From contig CAYTFK010000222.1 in NCBI GenBank assembly GCA_964436865.1, positions 1 to 11,936 on the forward strand: a stretch of DNA of 11,936 nucleotides. The letters run 5' to 3'. Source of the stretch: JAXGPP01 sp964436865. GTDB lineage: Bacteria > Planctomycetota > Planctomycetia > Pirellulales > Thermoguttaceae. Within the stretch, counting starts at the first letter, position 1. Every line of letters begins with the position of its first letter. Below, in pieces: positions 5,194-11,936 of the stretch. Both the position numbers and the translations under genes were made by a program. The notes under the pieces are model-generated. The model ran no database searches. It was not told the origin of the DNA and worked only from the letters and a program-made list of their open reading frames with translations.

Positions 5194-6933
5194 TTATGGA
5201 GCCAACCCCAGTCCTTCGGCGATGGTGATGAGTCGATCGACGGGCGGATTGGGAACCACGTCGGTCCCGCCACCGATCCAGCGGATTTCGACTCGGTCGA
5301 CTTTGTCGCTTTTCCCCAGGCCAAAGTAGAGCCGGGTGCCGAAGTGGCCCTGGTAACCGCGGCCGCTGTGCACCTCATCGATAAGCGATCGGCCGCCCGA
5401 CACGACCGTCACCCGGGCCCCAACGCCATCGCGATTGGTGAGCACACCCTGCAAGCGGATCTCGAGCCAGTGGTGGTCCGTGGCCGACTCGTTGCGGAGC
5501 AAAGTCGCCTCGCGGCGGGAGTTGAGAATGGCAATGTCCACGCGGCCATCATTGTCGAAGTCGTCGAGCGCGGCGCCGCGACTGGAAAGCCTTGGCGCGA
5601 GGCCGTCGCCGCAGCGGTCGGAGACATTCACAAAGCGCTCGCCGTCAGTATTCATGAGGATCAGATTCCGCACCTCGTACGACGTCGTGTCGTCGTAAAT
5701 GTGAACGTTGTCCTGCAGGTGGCCGTTGGCCAGAAACAGGTCCCGGTCGCCGTCGTTGTCGAAATCAGCGAAGCCGACGCCCCAGTTGACGTGCGGGTAG
5801 GCGCCGATCCCGGCCCCGCTGGAGCGAATGACTTCTTCGAAAAATCCGGCGCCCGAGTTGCGATACAGGGCCGGCAGTTCATTGGAGTACGAGGTCTGGT
5901 AGAGATCGAGCCAGCCGTCGTTGTTGTAGTCGGCGCAGTCGATACCCATGCTGCCGAGTTCCATGCCGTCGACGTTGTAGGAGAAGCCATTGGCCAGGCC
6001 CACTTCCTCGAACCGACCGCGGCCGTCATTCTCGAAAAAGAAATTGCCGCGGACATCGTTGAGCACGGCGATATCGGTATCGGCGTCGTTGTCGTAATCG
6101 AGGGCGACGATCCCCATACCGGTTCCGGCGTGGGCGGCGATGCCGGACTCCTCGCTGGCATCGGTAAACGTGCCGTCGCCATCGTTGCGGTAGAAAATGT
6201 CGGGGTCGGGTTCGTAGAGCTTGGGGCCGCTGTACTGCGGGTGCCCATCGACGATCGTCTCGACGTGATTCTCGAACGTAAACCGTACGTAATTGGCGAC
6301 GTAGAGGTCGAGATCGGCGTCGCCGTCGGCGTCGAGGAACACCACGCCCGCGCCCACCATCCCGCCGCGCCGGACGCCGGCCTGCTCCTCCACCCGGGTG
6401 AACGTGCCGTCGCCGTTGTTGCGGTAGAGGGCATTGGGGCCGAAGTTGCTGATGTAAAGGTCCTGGTCGCCGTCGTTGTCGTAATCGGCGGCGGCCACGC
6501 CGAGACCGTAGCCGGGGTCGCCCACGCCCGCCTCCTGGGTGACGTCGCGAAACGTGCCGTCGCCCATGTTGCGGTAGAGGGCGTCGTACATCGGACCGCG
6601 CTCGGCCGAGCCGGGGAGGGGCGCGCCGTTGACGAAGTAGATGTCGATGAGTCCGTCGCCGTCGTAGTCGAAAGTCGCCATGCCGGCGGTCACGGTTTCG
6701 ACGATGTAGCGACGCCCGCTGCTGCCGTCGGTGTGGCGGAAGGTGACGCCAGAGCGGGAGGTCACGTCGCGAAACTGGATCGGACAAGGGGCCGGCTCGG
6801 CGGCCGGAGCAGGTTGCAAGACCGACGCCGCGGCGGCGAGCAGCAGTCCGACGGCGACGGCCGGACACCAACGGCGCGGCACCCGATTAGCGCCCCGACT
6901 TGAGATGTTCATAAGCCTGCCGGAGTTCGGCAT
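5194..6933 (-). CDS. Exported FG-GAP/VCBS-repeat protein with C-terminal ASPIC/UnbV domain (CRTAC1-like)
   Basis: A 579-residue protein (572 if started at ATG 6912). A basic N-region with RR precedes AVAVGLLLAAAASVLQPAPAA then E, a signal peptide. Then FRDVTSRSGVTFRH opens a series of FG-GAP/VCBS-like repeats, each with Ca-binding-type acidic loops: FDYDGDGLIDIYF, ADYDNDGDQDLYISN, LDADGDADLDLYVAN, LDYDNDADTDIAV, ADYNNDGWLDLYQT and ADFDNDGDRDLFLAN, each typically followed by LYRN.GDGTF. The last about 80 residues are the ASPIC/UnbV domain: NRDGVGARVTVVSGG, GYQGHFGTRLYFGLG, VDRVEIRWIGGG. The family forms secreted seven-bladed, integrin-alpha-like propellers, expanded in planctomycetes; ligand unknown. 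I chose ATG 6933 because GGAG lies 7 nt upstream. The gene overlaps the upstream TPR gene by 47 nt, so translational coupling is likely. Confidence 0.9.
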   Translation of the reverse strand: MPNSGRLMNISSRGANRVPRRWCPAVAVGLLLAAAASVLQPAPAAEPAPCPIQFRDVTSRSGVTFRHTDGSSGRRYIVETVTAGMATFDYDGDGLIDIYFVNGAPLPGSAERGPMYDALYRNMGDGTFRDVTQEAGVGDPGYGLGVAAADYDNDGDQDLYISNFGPNALYRNNGDGTFTRVEEQAGVRRGGMVGAGVVFLDADGDADLDLYVANYVRFTFENHVETIVDGHPQYSGPKLYEPDPDIFYRNDGDGTFTDASEESGIAAHAGTGMGIVALDYDNDADTDIAVLNDVRGNFFFENDGRGRFEEVGLANGFSYNVDGMELGSMGIDCADYNNDGWLDLYQTSYSNELPALYRNSGAGFFEEVIRSSGAGIGAYPHVNWGVGFADFDNDGDRDLFLANGHLQDNVHIYDDTTSYEVRNLILMNTDGERFVNVSDRCGDGLAPRLSSRGAALDDFDNDGRVDIAILNSRREATLLRNESATDHHWLEIRLQGVLTNRDGVGARVTVVSGGRSLIDEVHSGRGYQGHFGTRLYFGLGKSDKVDRVEIRWIGGGTDVVPNPPVDRLITIAEGLGLAP

Positions 6934-8341
6934 TCTGGGGCTCCATTTTCAGGGCAGTTTCGATCGCGGCCAGCGCGCCAGCATGGTCGCCCCGCACTCC
7001 CCTCGCCGCGCTCAGGAGGAGATAGGCGTGGGCCGAGGGGGCAAGCCTGACGGCGCGCTCGGCCAAGTCGACGGCGTCGGGCATTTCGCGGCCCGAGCTG
7101 AGGAAAACCTGCACGAGACCCAGGTGGGCTTCGGCATGGTCCGGATCACACTCGAGGGCCTGGCGGTAGGCCGCCTCGGCGGCATCGAACTGCTGGCGAC
7201 GGGCCTCGAGGCCGCCGGCCTGCGACCAGTAGCCGGCATGCCGGGGGGCAATCTCGTGCAGCTTTTCGAGAACCTCGAGCGAGGCCGTGAGCCGGCCCTG
7301 ACGCTCGTAGAGCGCCGCAAGGGCCTCGTAGCACGGGACGTGTTTCGCCACCGCCGCACCGCGGAGCCAATGGGCCTCGGCCTTGCGGGGATCGCCGGCG
7401 CGGAGCCGAACGTCGCCTGCCGAGCGGTGGACACCCGCCAGCAGTCCCTGCTCGGCCGGGAGATCGCGGTACTGCCGGTTGCGTCCGCGATCGCTGGCCA
7501 TGTCCTGTTCTTTAAGCTCCGTAAATTGCTGGCGGTATTCGGCTGCCTTCTCCTTTTCGCCGAGCGCCGTCAAGGCCTTGGCAAGCGAGAAGTAGGACGG
7601 GGTCAACCGGGGATTGAGCTTGATCGCCGTTTCGTGGCTCTGCTTCGCTTCGGGATAGCGGCGGAGATCGATATAGGTCTGGCCGAGCCAGTAGTGGCTC
7701 TCGGCAAGGTCGGGCGAACGGCGGACGTACTCCAACGCCACGGCGAGCGCTTCTTCGGGCCTGCCCTGATGAAGGAGCGCCTCGACCAGCCGGCTGTAGG
7801 CTGCGGACAAGTCCGGGTTGATTTCGACGGCGCGGCTGAGGTATTGTTCGGCGGCCGCGTAGTCGGCCCGGTCGACAGCGATTTCACCGAGGCCGAGATA
7901 GGCCGGCGAGAACCGCGGGGCGACTTCCAGGCACCGCTGCCAGGCGCGGGTCGAGTCCTCGGTTTGCCCGAGCCGCATGTAGGTGAGGGCCATGACGGCC
8001 AACGCCTCCGGCCGGCTGGGCAAGTCGTCGACCAGTCGCCGGCAGACGAATAGCGCTTCATCCTTGAGCCCGCCTACCGTCTGCGGGATTTCGGCATCGA
8101 GGCCGATCACATCGGGGGTAGCCGGCGGAATCGATGGTTCGGCCGGGACTGGAGAAAGGGATGACAGGAGAGGCTCGGTTTGCGGGCTCCAGGCGGTCCA
8201 GCCCTGCCAAACCACGATGGCCAGCAGCAGGACCACCACCAGCGCGATCCAAGCTCCGGCGCGCCGTCGGAGCGGGGACGAGTCCGGCAGGAGACCCGGT
8301 GAATCGCCAGCGCGATCGGTTCGCTTCGGTCGCTGCCGCAT
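6887..8341 (-). CDS. Membrane-anchored tetratricopeptide-repeat (TPR) protein
   Basis: A 484-residue protein when started at ATG 8341. The reading frame stays open about 195 nt further upstream, but that extension is Arg/Pro/Ser-rich, looks non-coding and crosses the promoter candidate. A basic cytoplasmic tail (PLRRRAGA) precedes one membrane helix, about residues 31-50 (WIALVVVLLLAIVVW), then a Pro-rich linker. By the positive-inside rule the rest is periplasmic. TPR units run from about 110 to 271 (LGQTEDSTRAWQRCLEVAP, DYAAAEQYLSRAVEINP, RPEEALAVALEYVRRSP, RYPEAKQSHETAIKLNP) and again from about 335 to 473 (FDAAEAAYRQALECDP, DHAGALAAIETALKMEP). TPRs are protein-binding scaffolds. Its 3' end overlaps the FG-GAP/ASPIC gene; TPR plus CRTAC1-like pairs are familiar in planctomycetes, so a joint complex is a fair inference. 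SD at 8341 is weak. Confidence 0.87.
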   Translation of the reverse strand: MRQRPKRTDRAGDSPGLLPDSSPLRRRAGAWIALVVVLLLAIVVWQGWTAWSPQTEPLLSSLSPVPAEPSIPPATPDVIGLDAEIPQTVGGLKDEALFVCRRLVDDLPSRPEALAVMALTYMRLGQTEDSTRAWQRCLEVAPRFSPAYLGLGEIAVDRADYAAAEQYLSRAVEINPDLSAAYSRLVEALLHQGRPEEALAVALEYVRRSPDLAESHYWLGQTYIDLRRYPEAKQSHETAIKLNPRLTPSYFSLAKALTALGEKEKAAEYRQQFTELKEQDMASDRGRNRQYRDLPAEQGLLAGVHRSAGDVRLRAGDPRKAEAHWLRGAAVAKHVPCYEALAALYERQGRLTASLEVLEKLHEIAPRHAGYWSQAGGLEARRQQFDAAEAAYRQALECDPDHAEAHLGLVQVFLSSGREMPDAVDLAERAVRLAPSAHAYLLLSAARGVRGDHAGALAAIETALKMEPQNAELRQAYEHLKSGR

Positions 8342-8397
8342 GACGATGGTCGCTACTCGTGGCACAGCCCCGGCTGGGATACAACCGCCATGATACC

Positions 8398-8426
8398 ATT
8401 GTAACGCCACGCGTAGCGGGGCGCAA
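8398..8426 (-). promoter_or_regulatory. Candidate promoter of the TPR-ASPIC operon (TTGCGC-17-TACAAT)
   Basis: Minus-strand -35 TTGCGC (8426-8421), 17-nt spacer, -10 TACAAT (8403-8398, 5/6 to consensus). The predicted start near 8391 lies 50 nt before ATG 8341 and supports that start over longer versions. The -35 match is weak. Confidence 0.35.
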
Positions 8427-8502
8427 CGGCTGCAGGGGTGGCGAGATATCTGTATTGAAACGCGGCGGGACGGCGAGTCTACGCGGGGCCAGGAGAACAA
8501 CG

Positions 8503-8536
8503 ATGCCGAGTCCGGGGGAAGCCCCGGACCCGGCAT
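8503..8536 (-). terminator. 15-bp hairpin terminator after the lipoprotein gene
   Basis: Arms 8503-8517 and 8522-8536 (on the plus strand ATGCCGAGTCCGGGG and CCCCGGACCCGGCAT) enclose the loop GAAG. The single mismatch becomes a G-U wobble only in minus-strand RNA, which is then followed by CGTTGTTCTCCT. Both facts fit a terminator for the lipoprotein transcript, insulating it from the TPR operon. The 104 nt between it and the lipoprotein stop contain no gene that I can see. Confidence 0.6.
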
Positions 8537-8640
8537 TCGATTGGCTTGGCGGGAAGACGCCCGGCAAGAGGAAGCGATATTGGCACGCGGGGGACGCTGC
8601 GTCGACGAGGGCGCAGCGGGAACTCGCGCGTCACGTCACG

Positions 8641-8940
8641 CTACAGCTTGCCGAGCATCTCCTGGGCTTTGGCTTTAGCCCCGGCGGGATTGCCGCTCAT
8701 CTTCTCCAACTCGTCGAGGTCCTTGAGAAGCGTCTCGGCCTTGGCGGCGTCGGTGGTCTTCATCGCCTCGAGTTCTTCACGGACTGTTATCAAGCCGCTG
8801 TCGATCGTGCCGGTTTGGGCGACCGACTCAAGCGTGGGCTTGATCTGGCTTTGCGGAGGGGCCACCGTCTGCGTTTCCTCGCGGCCACAGCCGAGGGCCA
8901 CGAGCATTCCTGCCACCAACAGCAAGCGTTTCAACCACAT
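8641..8940 (-). CDS. Small lipoprotein, 99 aa, function unknown
   Basis: Signal sequence MWLKRLLLVAGMLVALGC, with a lipobox LVALGC: cysteine 18 would be lipidated by signal peptidase II processing. G19-R20 after it do not give the Asp+2 retention signal, so an outer-membrane location is possible. The rest is short, charged and probably helical (ITVREELEAMKTTDAAKAETLLKDL split by Asp/Lys runs), ending in AKAKAQEMLGKL. AAAGGGA lies 8 nt before the ATG. It starts 60 nt after the stop of the frameshifted DUF1559 gene on the same strand, so they may share an mRNA; small lipoproteins next to DUF1559 genes are common in planctomycetes as far as I recall. No known domain recognised. Confidence 0.8.
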   Translation of the reverse strand: MWLKRLLLVAGMLVALGCGREETQTVAPPQSQIKPTLESVAQTGTIDSGLITVREELEAMKTTDAAKAETLLKDLDELEKMSGNPAGAKAKAQEMLGKL

Positions 8941-8970
8941 GATACAAATCCCTTTCTGCGTTAGGTTGGA

Positions 8971-8989
8971 CCCCGCGCGAAGCGCGGGG
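8971..8989. terminator. Perfect 8-bp GC hairpin between DUF1559 copy 2 and the lipoprotein gene
   Basis: CCCCGCGC-GAA-GCGCGGGG, a perfect stem with a triloop. It is not followed by a U-tract on either strand. It may partially stop or stabilise the DUF1559 transcript ahead of the lipoprotein gene. Confidence 0.4.
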
Positions 8990-9000
8990 CGGACAGGGGA

Positions 9001-10013
9001 TCAGTTAAGCTCGATCGGGTTGCCGTCGGCGCGAGCGCCGGCCCGTTGCCAAATTGTAAGGTCGATCGTCTCGGAAATAAACCGTACCGAGGCATCGCCC
9101 ATGGCCACGTTCACGCCACCCGGATGGAAGCTCCGCGCCGGCACGATGCCGTTGCGGTCGCAAGCATAGCCGTAGGTTCCGCCGGTGCAGCACGAGAAGT
9201 GATTCCAGTTGGGCGGCGCCACGGTATTGAAGGCAGTGTGTCCGGGGAAGGGCCCCATCCATTCCCGGCCCGCGTTGCTGGCATGCCAACTGTTGGCCGA
9301 ACTGTCGCAGGTGACGCCCAGCGACTCGATCTCGGACTGGGCCGGGAATTGGTCGGTGTAGCCGGTGAGATTGTTGGTGAAATCGCGGTCCCTGTTCAGG
9401 GCGCTGCCGTTGTCGTCCCCCTTAAGCAGTTCGCTCAGCATGACGACGTTGGAGGTGCCGTCGCGGACGTCGGCGAAAGTGGATTCGCGATTGCGGAGGA
9501 ACATGCCGCTGGCGTTGACGGCGCCACCGCCATCGTAAAGGTTGACGCGGGCGCCGCCGCAGACGACGTAGTGTTACCCGGATAGGCGTAGTTGGGATAG
9601 TCGGCGTCGGTGGGGCAGAGTAGCGTGCCAATTTTCACTCGGTTGGGTTGGACTGCGGTGTCATCCCATTTCTTGCGGAAGTCGACCTTCTCATAGACCG
9701 GTCCCTGTTCCATGAAGGGCAGGACCATGGTCAGCGCGCTGTGCCCCTCCCACGAGTTTGTGCCGACCACCGGGTACTGATAGGCCGGGAACTTCTTATG
9801 CGTGTCGGCGTAGTTGTGGAACGCCAGCGCGATCTGCTTCAGGTTGTTGCTGCACTGGGAGCGGCGGGCCGCCTCGCGGGCGGCTTGAACGGCGGGCAAC
9901 AGCAGAGCGATCAAAATCCCGATAATAGCAATCACCACCAACAACTCGACGAGAGTGAAAGCGGCTTTGCGCCGGCTGCGTGCCGACACAGAAGCAACAC
10001 ACGACTGAGGCAT
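9001..10013 (-). pseudogene. DUF1559 (SBP_bac_10) gene broken by a -1 frameshift
   Basis: A close paralogue of the gene at 3842-4852. Frame 1 runs from ATG 10013: leader MPQSCVASVSARSRRKAA, FTLVELLVVIAIIGILIALL, QAAREAARRSQCSNNLKQ, and on to LLCPTDADYPNYAYPGN. It then becomes nonsense (TTSSAAAPAS...) and stops near 9435. The homologous continuation YVVCGGARVNLYDGGG, RESTFADVRDGTSNVVMLSE, SFHPGGVNVAMGDASVRFIS lies in another frame and ends at 9001. One missing base near 9571-9576 explains it: minus strand reads GGTAACACTACGTCG where the intact gene has an AAC-type codon before TAC. Both halves are otherwise well conserved, with no further stops, so the lesion is recent or an assembly error. 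ATG 10013 is chosen over 10016 because GGGAGG lies 5 nt upstream, as in the intact copy. Confidence 0.88.
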
Positions 10014-10018
10014 CATGG

Positions 10019-10024
10019 CCTCCC
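10019..10024 (-). promoter_or_regulatory. Shine-Dalgarno GGGAGG for DUF1559 copy 2
   Basis: GGGAGG on the minus strand, 5 nt before ATG 10013 but only 2 nt before ATG 10016; it selects the former, giving the same MPQS start as the intact paralogue. Confidence 0.7.
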
Positions 10025-10121
10025 TTTCCTGAACAGTGAACGAAACCAACCCCGGACAACGCCAAGCACGCAACGCGCGCAACAGGATCGCAGCGGCGCG
10101 AGCATGGACAAGCCGTTCAGT

Positions 10122-10148
10122 GTAATATGCCCACGAGCGAGACGTCAA
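10122..10148 (-). promoter_or_regulatory. Candidate promoter of DUF1559 copy 2 (TTGACG-15-TATTAC)
   Basis: Minus strand -35 TTGACG (10148-10143) with a 15-nt spacer to TATTAC (10127-10122), 4/6 to consensus. The same -35 hexamer and a similar leader length (about 100 nt) occur at the intact paralogue, which raises its credibility despite the short spacer. Confidence 0.4.
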
Positions 10149-10245
10149 CGCGCTACATTCCGAATCGCGGGTGCTGGTCCAGGAATGCGCCGGTGCCGTC
10201 CGCACTCCGGCCGAGCATAGTACCACCAGAAGTCGGAACGCGGCG

Positions 10246-10839
10246 TCACTCGAGCGCGACGTTCCAGTAGGCTTCGCTGATGAACTTCGACCAGCTCTTG
10301 ATCCGCACGTCGTGGGCGGCGTAGAGCGGGTTCCATGCGGGGCGGACGGGTCGCTTGCGGAGCCGCATGGCGGCCTGATCGGGCGTGCGGTCGGCCTTGC
10401 GCTTGTTGCACTCAATGCAGGCCAACACGCAGTTCTCCCAATTGGAGCCGCCCCCTTGCGACCGCGGCAGGACGTGGTCGATCGTCAGTTCCTCGCTGCC
10501 AGGTTGCGAGCCGCAATACTGGCAGGTGTAGCGGTCGCGCTTGAAAAGGTTTCTGCGGCTAAAGGCGACCGCGGCAGCCGGCACCTGATCGTAGCGGTTG
10601 AGTGTCAACACCTCGGGGACGCGGAGACGAAAACGGACTGCCTGGATGTACTCCTCGCCGTCGCGCGGGCGAAGCCTGGTCCAGTCTTCCCAGGTGTAGG
10701 TCTGGAAATCGGCGGGATCCACCACCCGGGCCGCCTCGTTCCACAACAGGGCCAGACCACGGGCAACAGTTGCCACGCGAACCGGCTGCCAGTTGCGGTT
10801 GAGCACGAGGATCGGTCGTTGGAGAACGCGGTGAACCAT
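10246..10839 (-). CDS. HNH endonuclease family protein, stand-alone
   Basis: A 197-residue soluble protein. The N-terminal half starts VLQRPILVLNRNWQPV, a conserved opening for a widespread bacterial family of small HNH proteins, and contains YIQAVRFRLRVPEVL. The HNH domain spans about 100-152: zinc knuckle CQYCG (C106, C109), catalytic LTIDHVLPRSQGG (D121-H122), GSNWENCVLAC (N136) and a second knuckle CIECN (C141, C144), then KRKADRTP. All expected metal and catalytic residues are present, so it should be an active beta-beta-alpha-metal nuclease. Such free-standing proteins are common and their biological role is mostly unknown. No methyltransferase, intron or toxin partner adjoins it. The SD is weak (GGA about 13 nt before ATG 10839); the start is kept because it matches the conserved family beginning. 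Confidence 0.88.
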   Translation of the reverse strand: MVHRVLQRPILVLNRNWQPVRVATVARGLALLWNEAARVVDPADFQTYTWEDWTRLRPRDGEEYIQAVRFRLRVPEVLTLNRYDQVPAAAVAFSRRNLFKRDRYTCQYCGSQPGSEELTIDHVLPRSQGGGSNWENCVLACIECNKRKADRTPDQAAMRLRKRPVRPAWNPLYAAHDVRIKSWSKFISEAYWNVALE

Positions 10840-11207
10840 TGGGACAGAATTCCAATCACCCGGCCTTCGTATCCGGGCAGAGCGGTGCCGTGGGGGTGCT
10901 GGGGCGTGGAACGCATTCGCCGACCCACCACGTAATTCAGTCTAACGCTTCCACCGAGTTTGAGCCACTAGCCCGCAGGATTGGGACGCGGTTGATAAGA
11001 GGATGAGCGGGCCCGGGTGGAGGTTCAGCAAATGTAAACGCTTCGGGCTGGCGGGTGTGCTCAATCGCGGCCTGCTGGCCATGAGCCCCCCTGAAGGCTG
11101 GCGGAAGGTCAAGAAATCGAAAGCTGCGACGGAAGCGGTCTGACTGGGCCACTTCTGTCGCGGCAGGTCGCCCGCGGCGGGCGGATTGAGTTTGTTGGGT
11201 CGTGCGG
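10840..11207. other. 368-nt gap between the HNH gene and the upstream secreted-protein gene
   Basis: No coding region with a convincing start or composition. Short GC palindromes occur, e.g. CGCCCGCGGCGGGCG at 11169-11183, just past the stop of the minus-strand gene ending at 11208. This could be a weak terminator, although no U-tract follows. The promoter of the HNH gene should lie here but no good -10/-35 pair was found. Confidence 0.4.
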
Positions 11208-11831
11208 TCAGTGGGAGAAGAGGGTTGAGTAGGTGCTTCGGCGGGCCTCAATGGAGTCGACCGTCTCTCCGAGTGAATCGGCAACGCCGCCGAACAACCC
11301 ACCCCAGTTGACCGGAGTGTCCTGTTGGACCGCACTGCCTTGCGACCGGGGCACGAGGGGTGCGACATGGACCGGCTGCGCGGGCGGGGCTGGGGGCATC
11401 TCCGAGACCCAATCCTGGAGATTGTTCCGGCCCCCTTGATTCATGCCGTAGGTCCGATCCGGTCGGTCGGGAACGCCAAGATCGGGTACCGACGGGGTGA
11501 CGGGGACATCGAACGGAAGGAAGGTGTCCTCGACGGGGAGGTATTCAGGAGCCGGAGTGGCGGGCAGGTGTTGCGTCGGGTTGGTAACGCTCTCTTTCCA
11601 GGAATTCGTCGCCTCATCCCATTCAAGCAGTCCCTCCCGATCCCAGGAATGCCGCTTCCAGGCCGGCACGGGCTTGGGCCCGAACTGTTGAGGATCCGTG
11701 AAGAGTCTGGCCGGCGTGCAGTTCACCCATCGGATGCCGTCTTCCTCAGCACGGGCGGCAACGGACAGCATGGCGAACGCGGCGATTGCCAGGGCCAGAC
11801 GAGCGCGGGTTGCGAGCATGAGAGTTTTCAT
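11208..11831 (-). CDS. Secreted proline-rich protein of unknown function
   Basis: A 207-residue protein from ATG 11831. Residues 1-28 form a signal peptide: MKTLMLATRARLALAIAAF, then AMLSVAARA before E. AGGGGA 5 nt upstream fixes this start over an in-frame ATG 45 nt earlier. The mature part begins EEDGIRWVNCTPARLFTDP, contains aromatic/charged segments (WKRHSWDREGLLEWDEATNSW), then becomes Pro-rich (TPAPEYLPVEDTFLPFDVPVTPSVPDLGVP; MPPAPPAQPVHVAPLVPRS, split by other residues), and ends GLFGGVADSLGETVDSIEA...FSH. I recognise no domain. One cysteine and many prolines suggest an extended envelope protein; it may be lineage-specific. No adjacent gene hints at its role; the 105 nt upstream to the window edge show no clear promoter. 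Confidence 0.75.
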   Translation of the reverse strand: MKTLMLATRARLALAIAAFAMLSVAARAEEDGIRWVNCTPARLFTDPQQFGPKPVPAWKRHSWDREGLLEWDEATNSWKESVTNPTQHLPATPAPEYLPVEDTFLPFDVPVTPSVPDLGVPDRPDRTYGMNQGGRNNLQDWVSEMPPAPPAQPVHVAPLVPRSQGSAVQQDTPVNWGGLFGGVADSLGETVDSIEARRSTYSTLFSH

Positions 11832-11836
11832 CGTTT

Positions 11837-11842
11837 TCCCCT
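11837..11842 (-). promoter_or_regulatory. Shine-Dalgarno AGGGGA that decides the start at 11831
   Basis: AGGGGA on the minus strand with a 5-nt spacer to ATG 11831; the alternative upstream ATG at 11876 would put a long basic stretch before the signal peptide. Confidence 0.65.
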
Positions 11843-11936
11843 TTCGGATATCTCGGAGTGGCCAGTTGCCTTTCACCGATGAGATTGCCGAACCGGGCGC
11901 CGCCGGACAGAGATTCTGGAAGAAAGCGAATCCGAG

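Noticed and set aside
4988..5329. Plus-strand frame of 113 codons starting in the DUF1559 promoter region
   Set aside because: It has no SD, runs into the antisense of the ASPIC domain, and its composition is not protein-like.
5344..6903. 519-codon plus-strand frame, rich in Val/Ala, opposite the FG-GAP/ASPIC gene
   Set aside because: It mirrors the repeated Asp/Asn/Gly codons of the real gene (DYDNDGD becomes V/A/I-rich) and has no family motif of its own.
6731..8053. 440-codon plus-strand frame opposite the TPR gene
   Set aside because: It is a shadow of the TPR coding sequence, with no recognisable domain or SD.
8353..8391. 12-codon upstream reading frame in the TPR leader
   Set aside because: No SD precedes it and its ATG coincides with the predicted transcription start, so translation is improbable.
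8342..8536. N-terminal extension of the TPR protein up to 8536
   Set aside because: The added residues are Arg/Pro/Ser-rich and would cover the promoter candidate and the terminator hairpin; ATG 8341, with basic tail and membrane helix, is a more natural start.
9565..9580. Programmed ribosomal frameshift in DUF1559 copy 2
   Set aside because: No slippery run or downstream stimulatory hairpin is visible, and the intact paralogue needs no frameshift.
10171..10935. Plus-strand frame opposite the HNH gene
   Set aside because: The HNH protein on the other strand retains all catalytic and zinc residues; this frame is its shadow.
10937..11368. Minus-strand frame of 143 codons across the 11 kb gap
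   Set aside because: Overlaps the better supported secreted-protein gene in another frame; Arg/Pro/Ser/Thr-rich, without SD or motif.
1..11936. CRISPR arrays, tRNA/rRNA genes, insertion sequences or phage genes
   Set aside because: No regular repeat-spacer pattern, no tRNA- or rRNA-like stretch, and no transposase, integrase or phage structural protein was recognised on either strand.

Overview
The window looks like chromosomal DNA of a planctomycete (Planctomycetota, probably a Pirellulales-like lineage). It is GC-rich and carries two DUF1559 (SBP_bac_10) genes with prepilin-type N-termini, a family greatly expanded in that phylum. It also has a TPR protein paired with a CRTAC1-type FG-GAP/ASPIC-UnbV protein, many exported proteins of unclear role, and intergenic hairpin repeats. 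The phylum call rests on recognising families; no search was run.

Layout. Positions 1-3633 (+ strand) hold a tight, apparently co-transcribed trio: the 3' end of a beta-propeller protein, then two paralogous periplasmic ligand-binding proteins of the branched-chain amino-acid (LivK-like) class. No permease or ATPase gene is visible. Positions 3634-3841 separate this trio from a convergent gene and contain two copies of a 51-bp repeat around a perfect 10-bp GC hairpin. Positions 3842-4852 (- strand) hold an intact DUF1559 gene with a good sigma70-like promoter. Positions 5194-8341 (- strand) hold an overlapping pair: a membrane-anchored TPR protein followed by the exported FG-GAP/ASPIC protein. 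Positions 8641-10013 (- strand) hold a second DUF1559 gene, broken by a single-base frameshift, followed by a small lipoprotein. Positions 10246-10839 (- strand) hold a stand-alone HNH endonuclease. Positions 11208-11831 (- strand) hold an unrecognised secreted proline-rich protein. From 3842 to the right end every gene is on the minus strand.

How the genes may work together. Almost every product carries an export signal, so the window is mostly a cell-envelope or periplasmic gene set. The propeller plus two binding proteins could form a periplasmic sensing or binding module. The TPR-ASPIC pair looks translationally coupled. The DUF1559 proteins are pilin-like surface proteins; their two genes share a promoter layout (TTGACG -35 box, about 100-nt leader, strong SD 5 nt before ATG). 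No mobile element, CRISPR array, tRNA or rRNA was seen. The points most worth checking are the frameshifted DUF1559 gene, the transporter-less binding-protein pair with a C-terminally short second member, and the intergenic repeat families.
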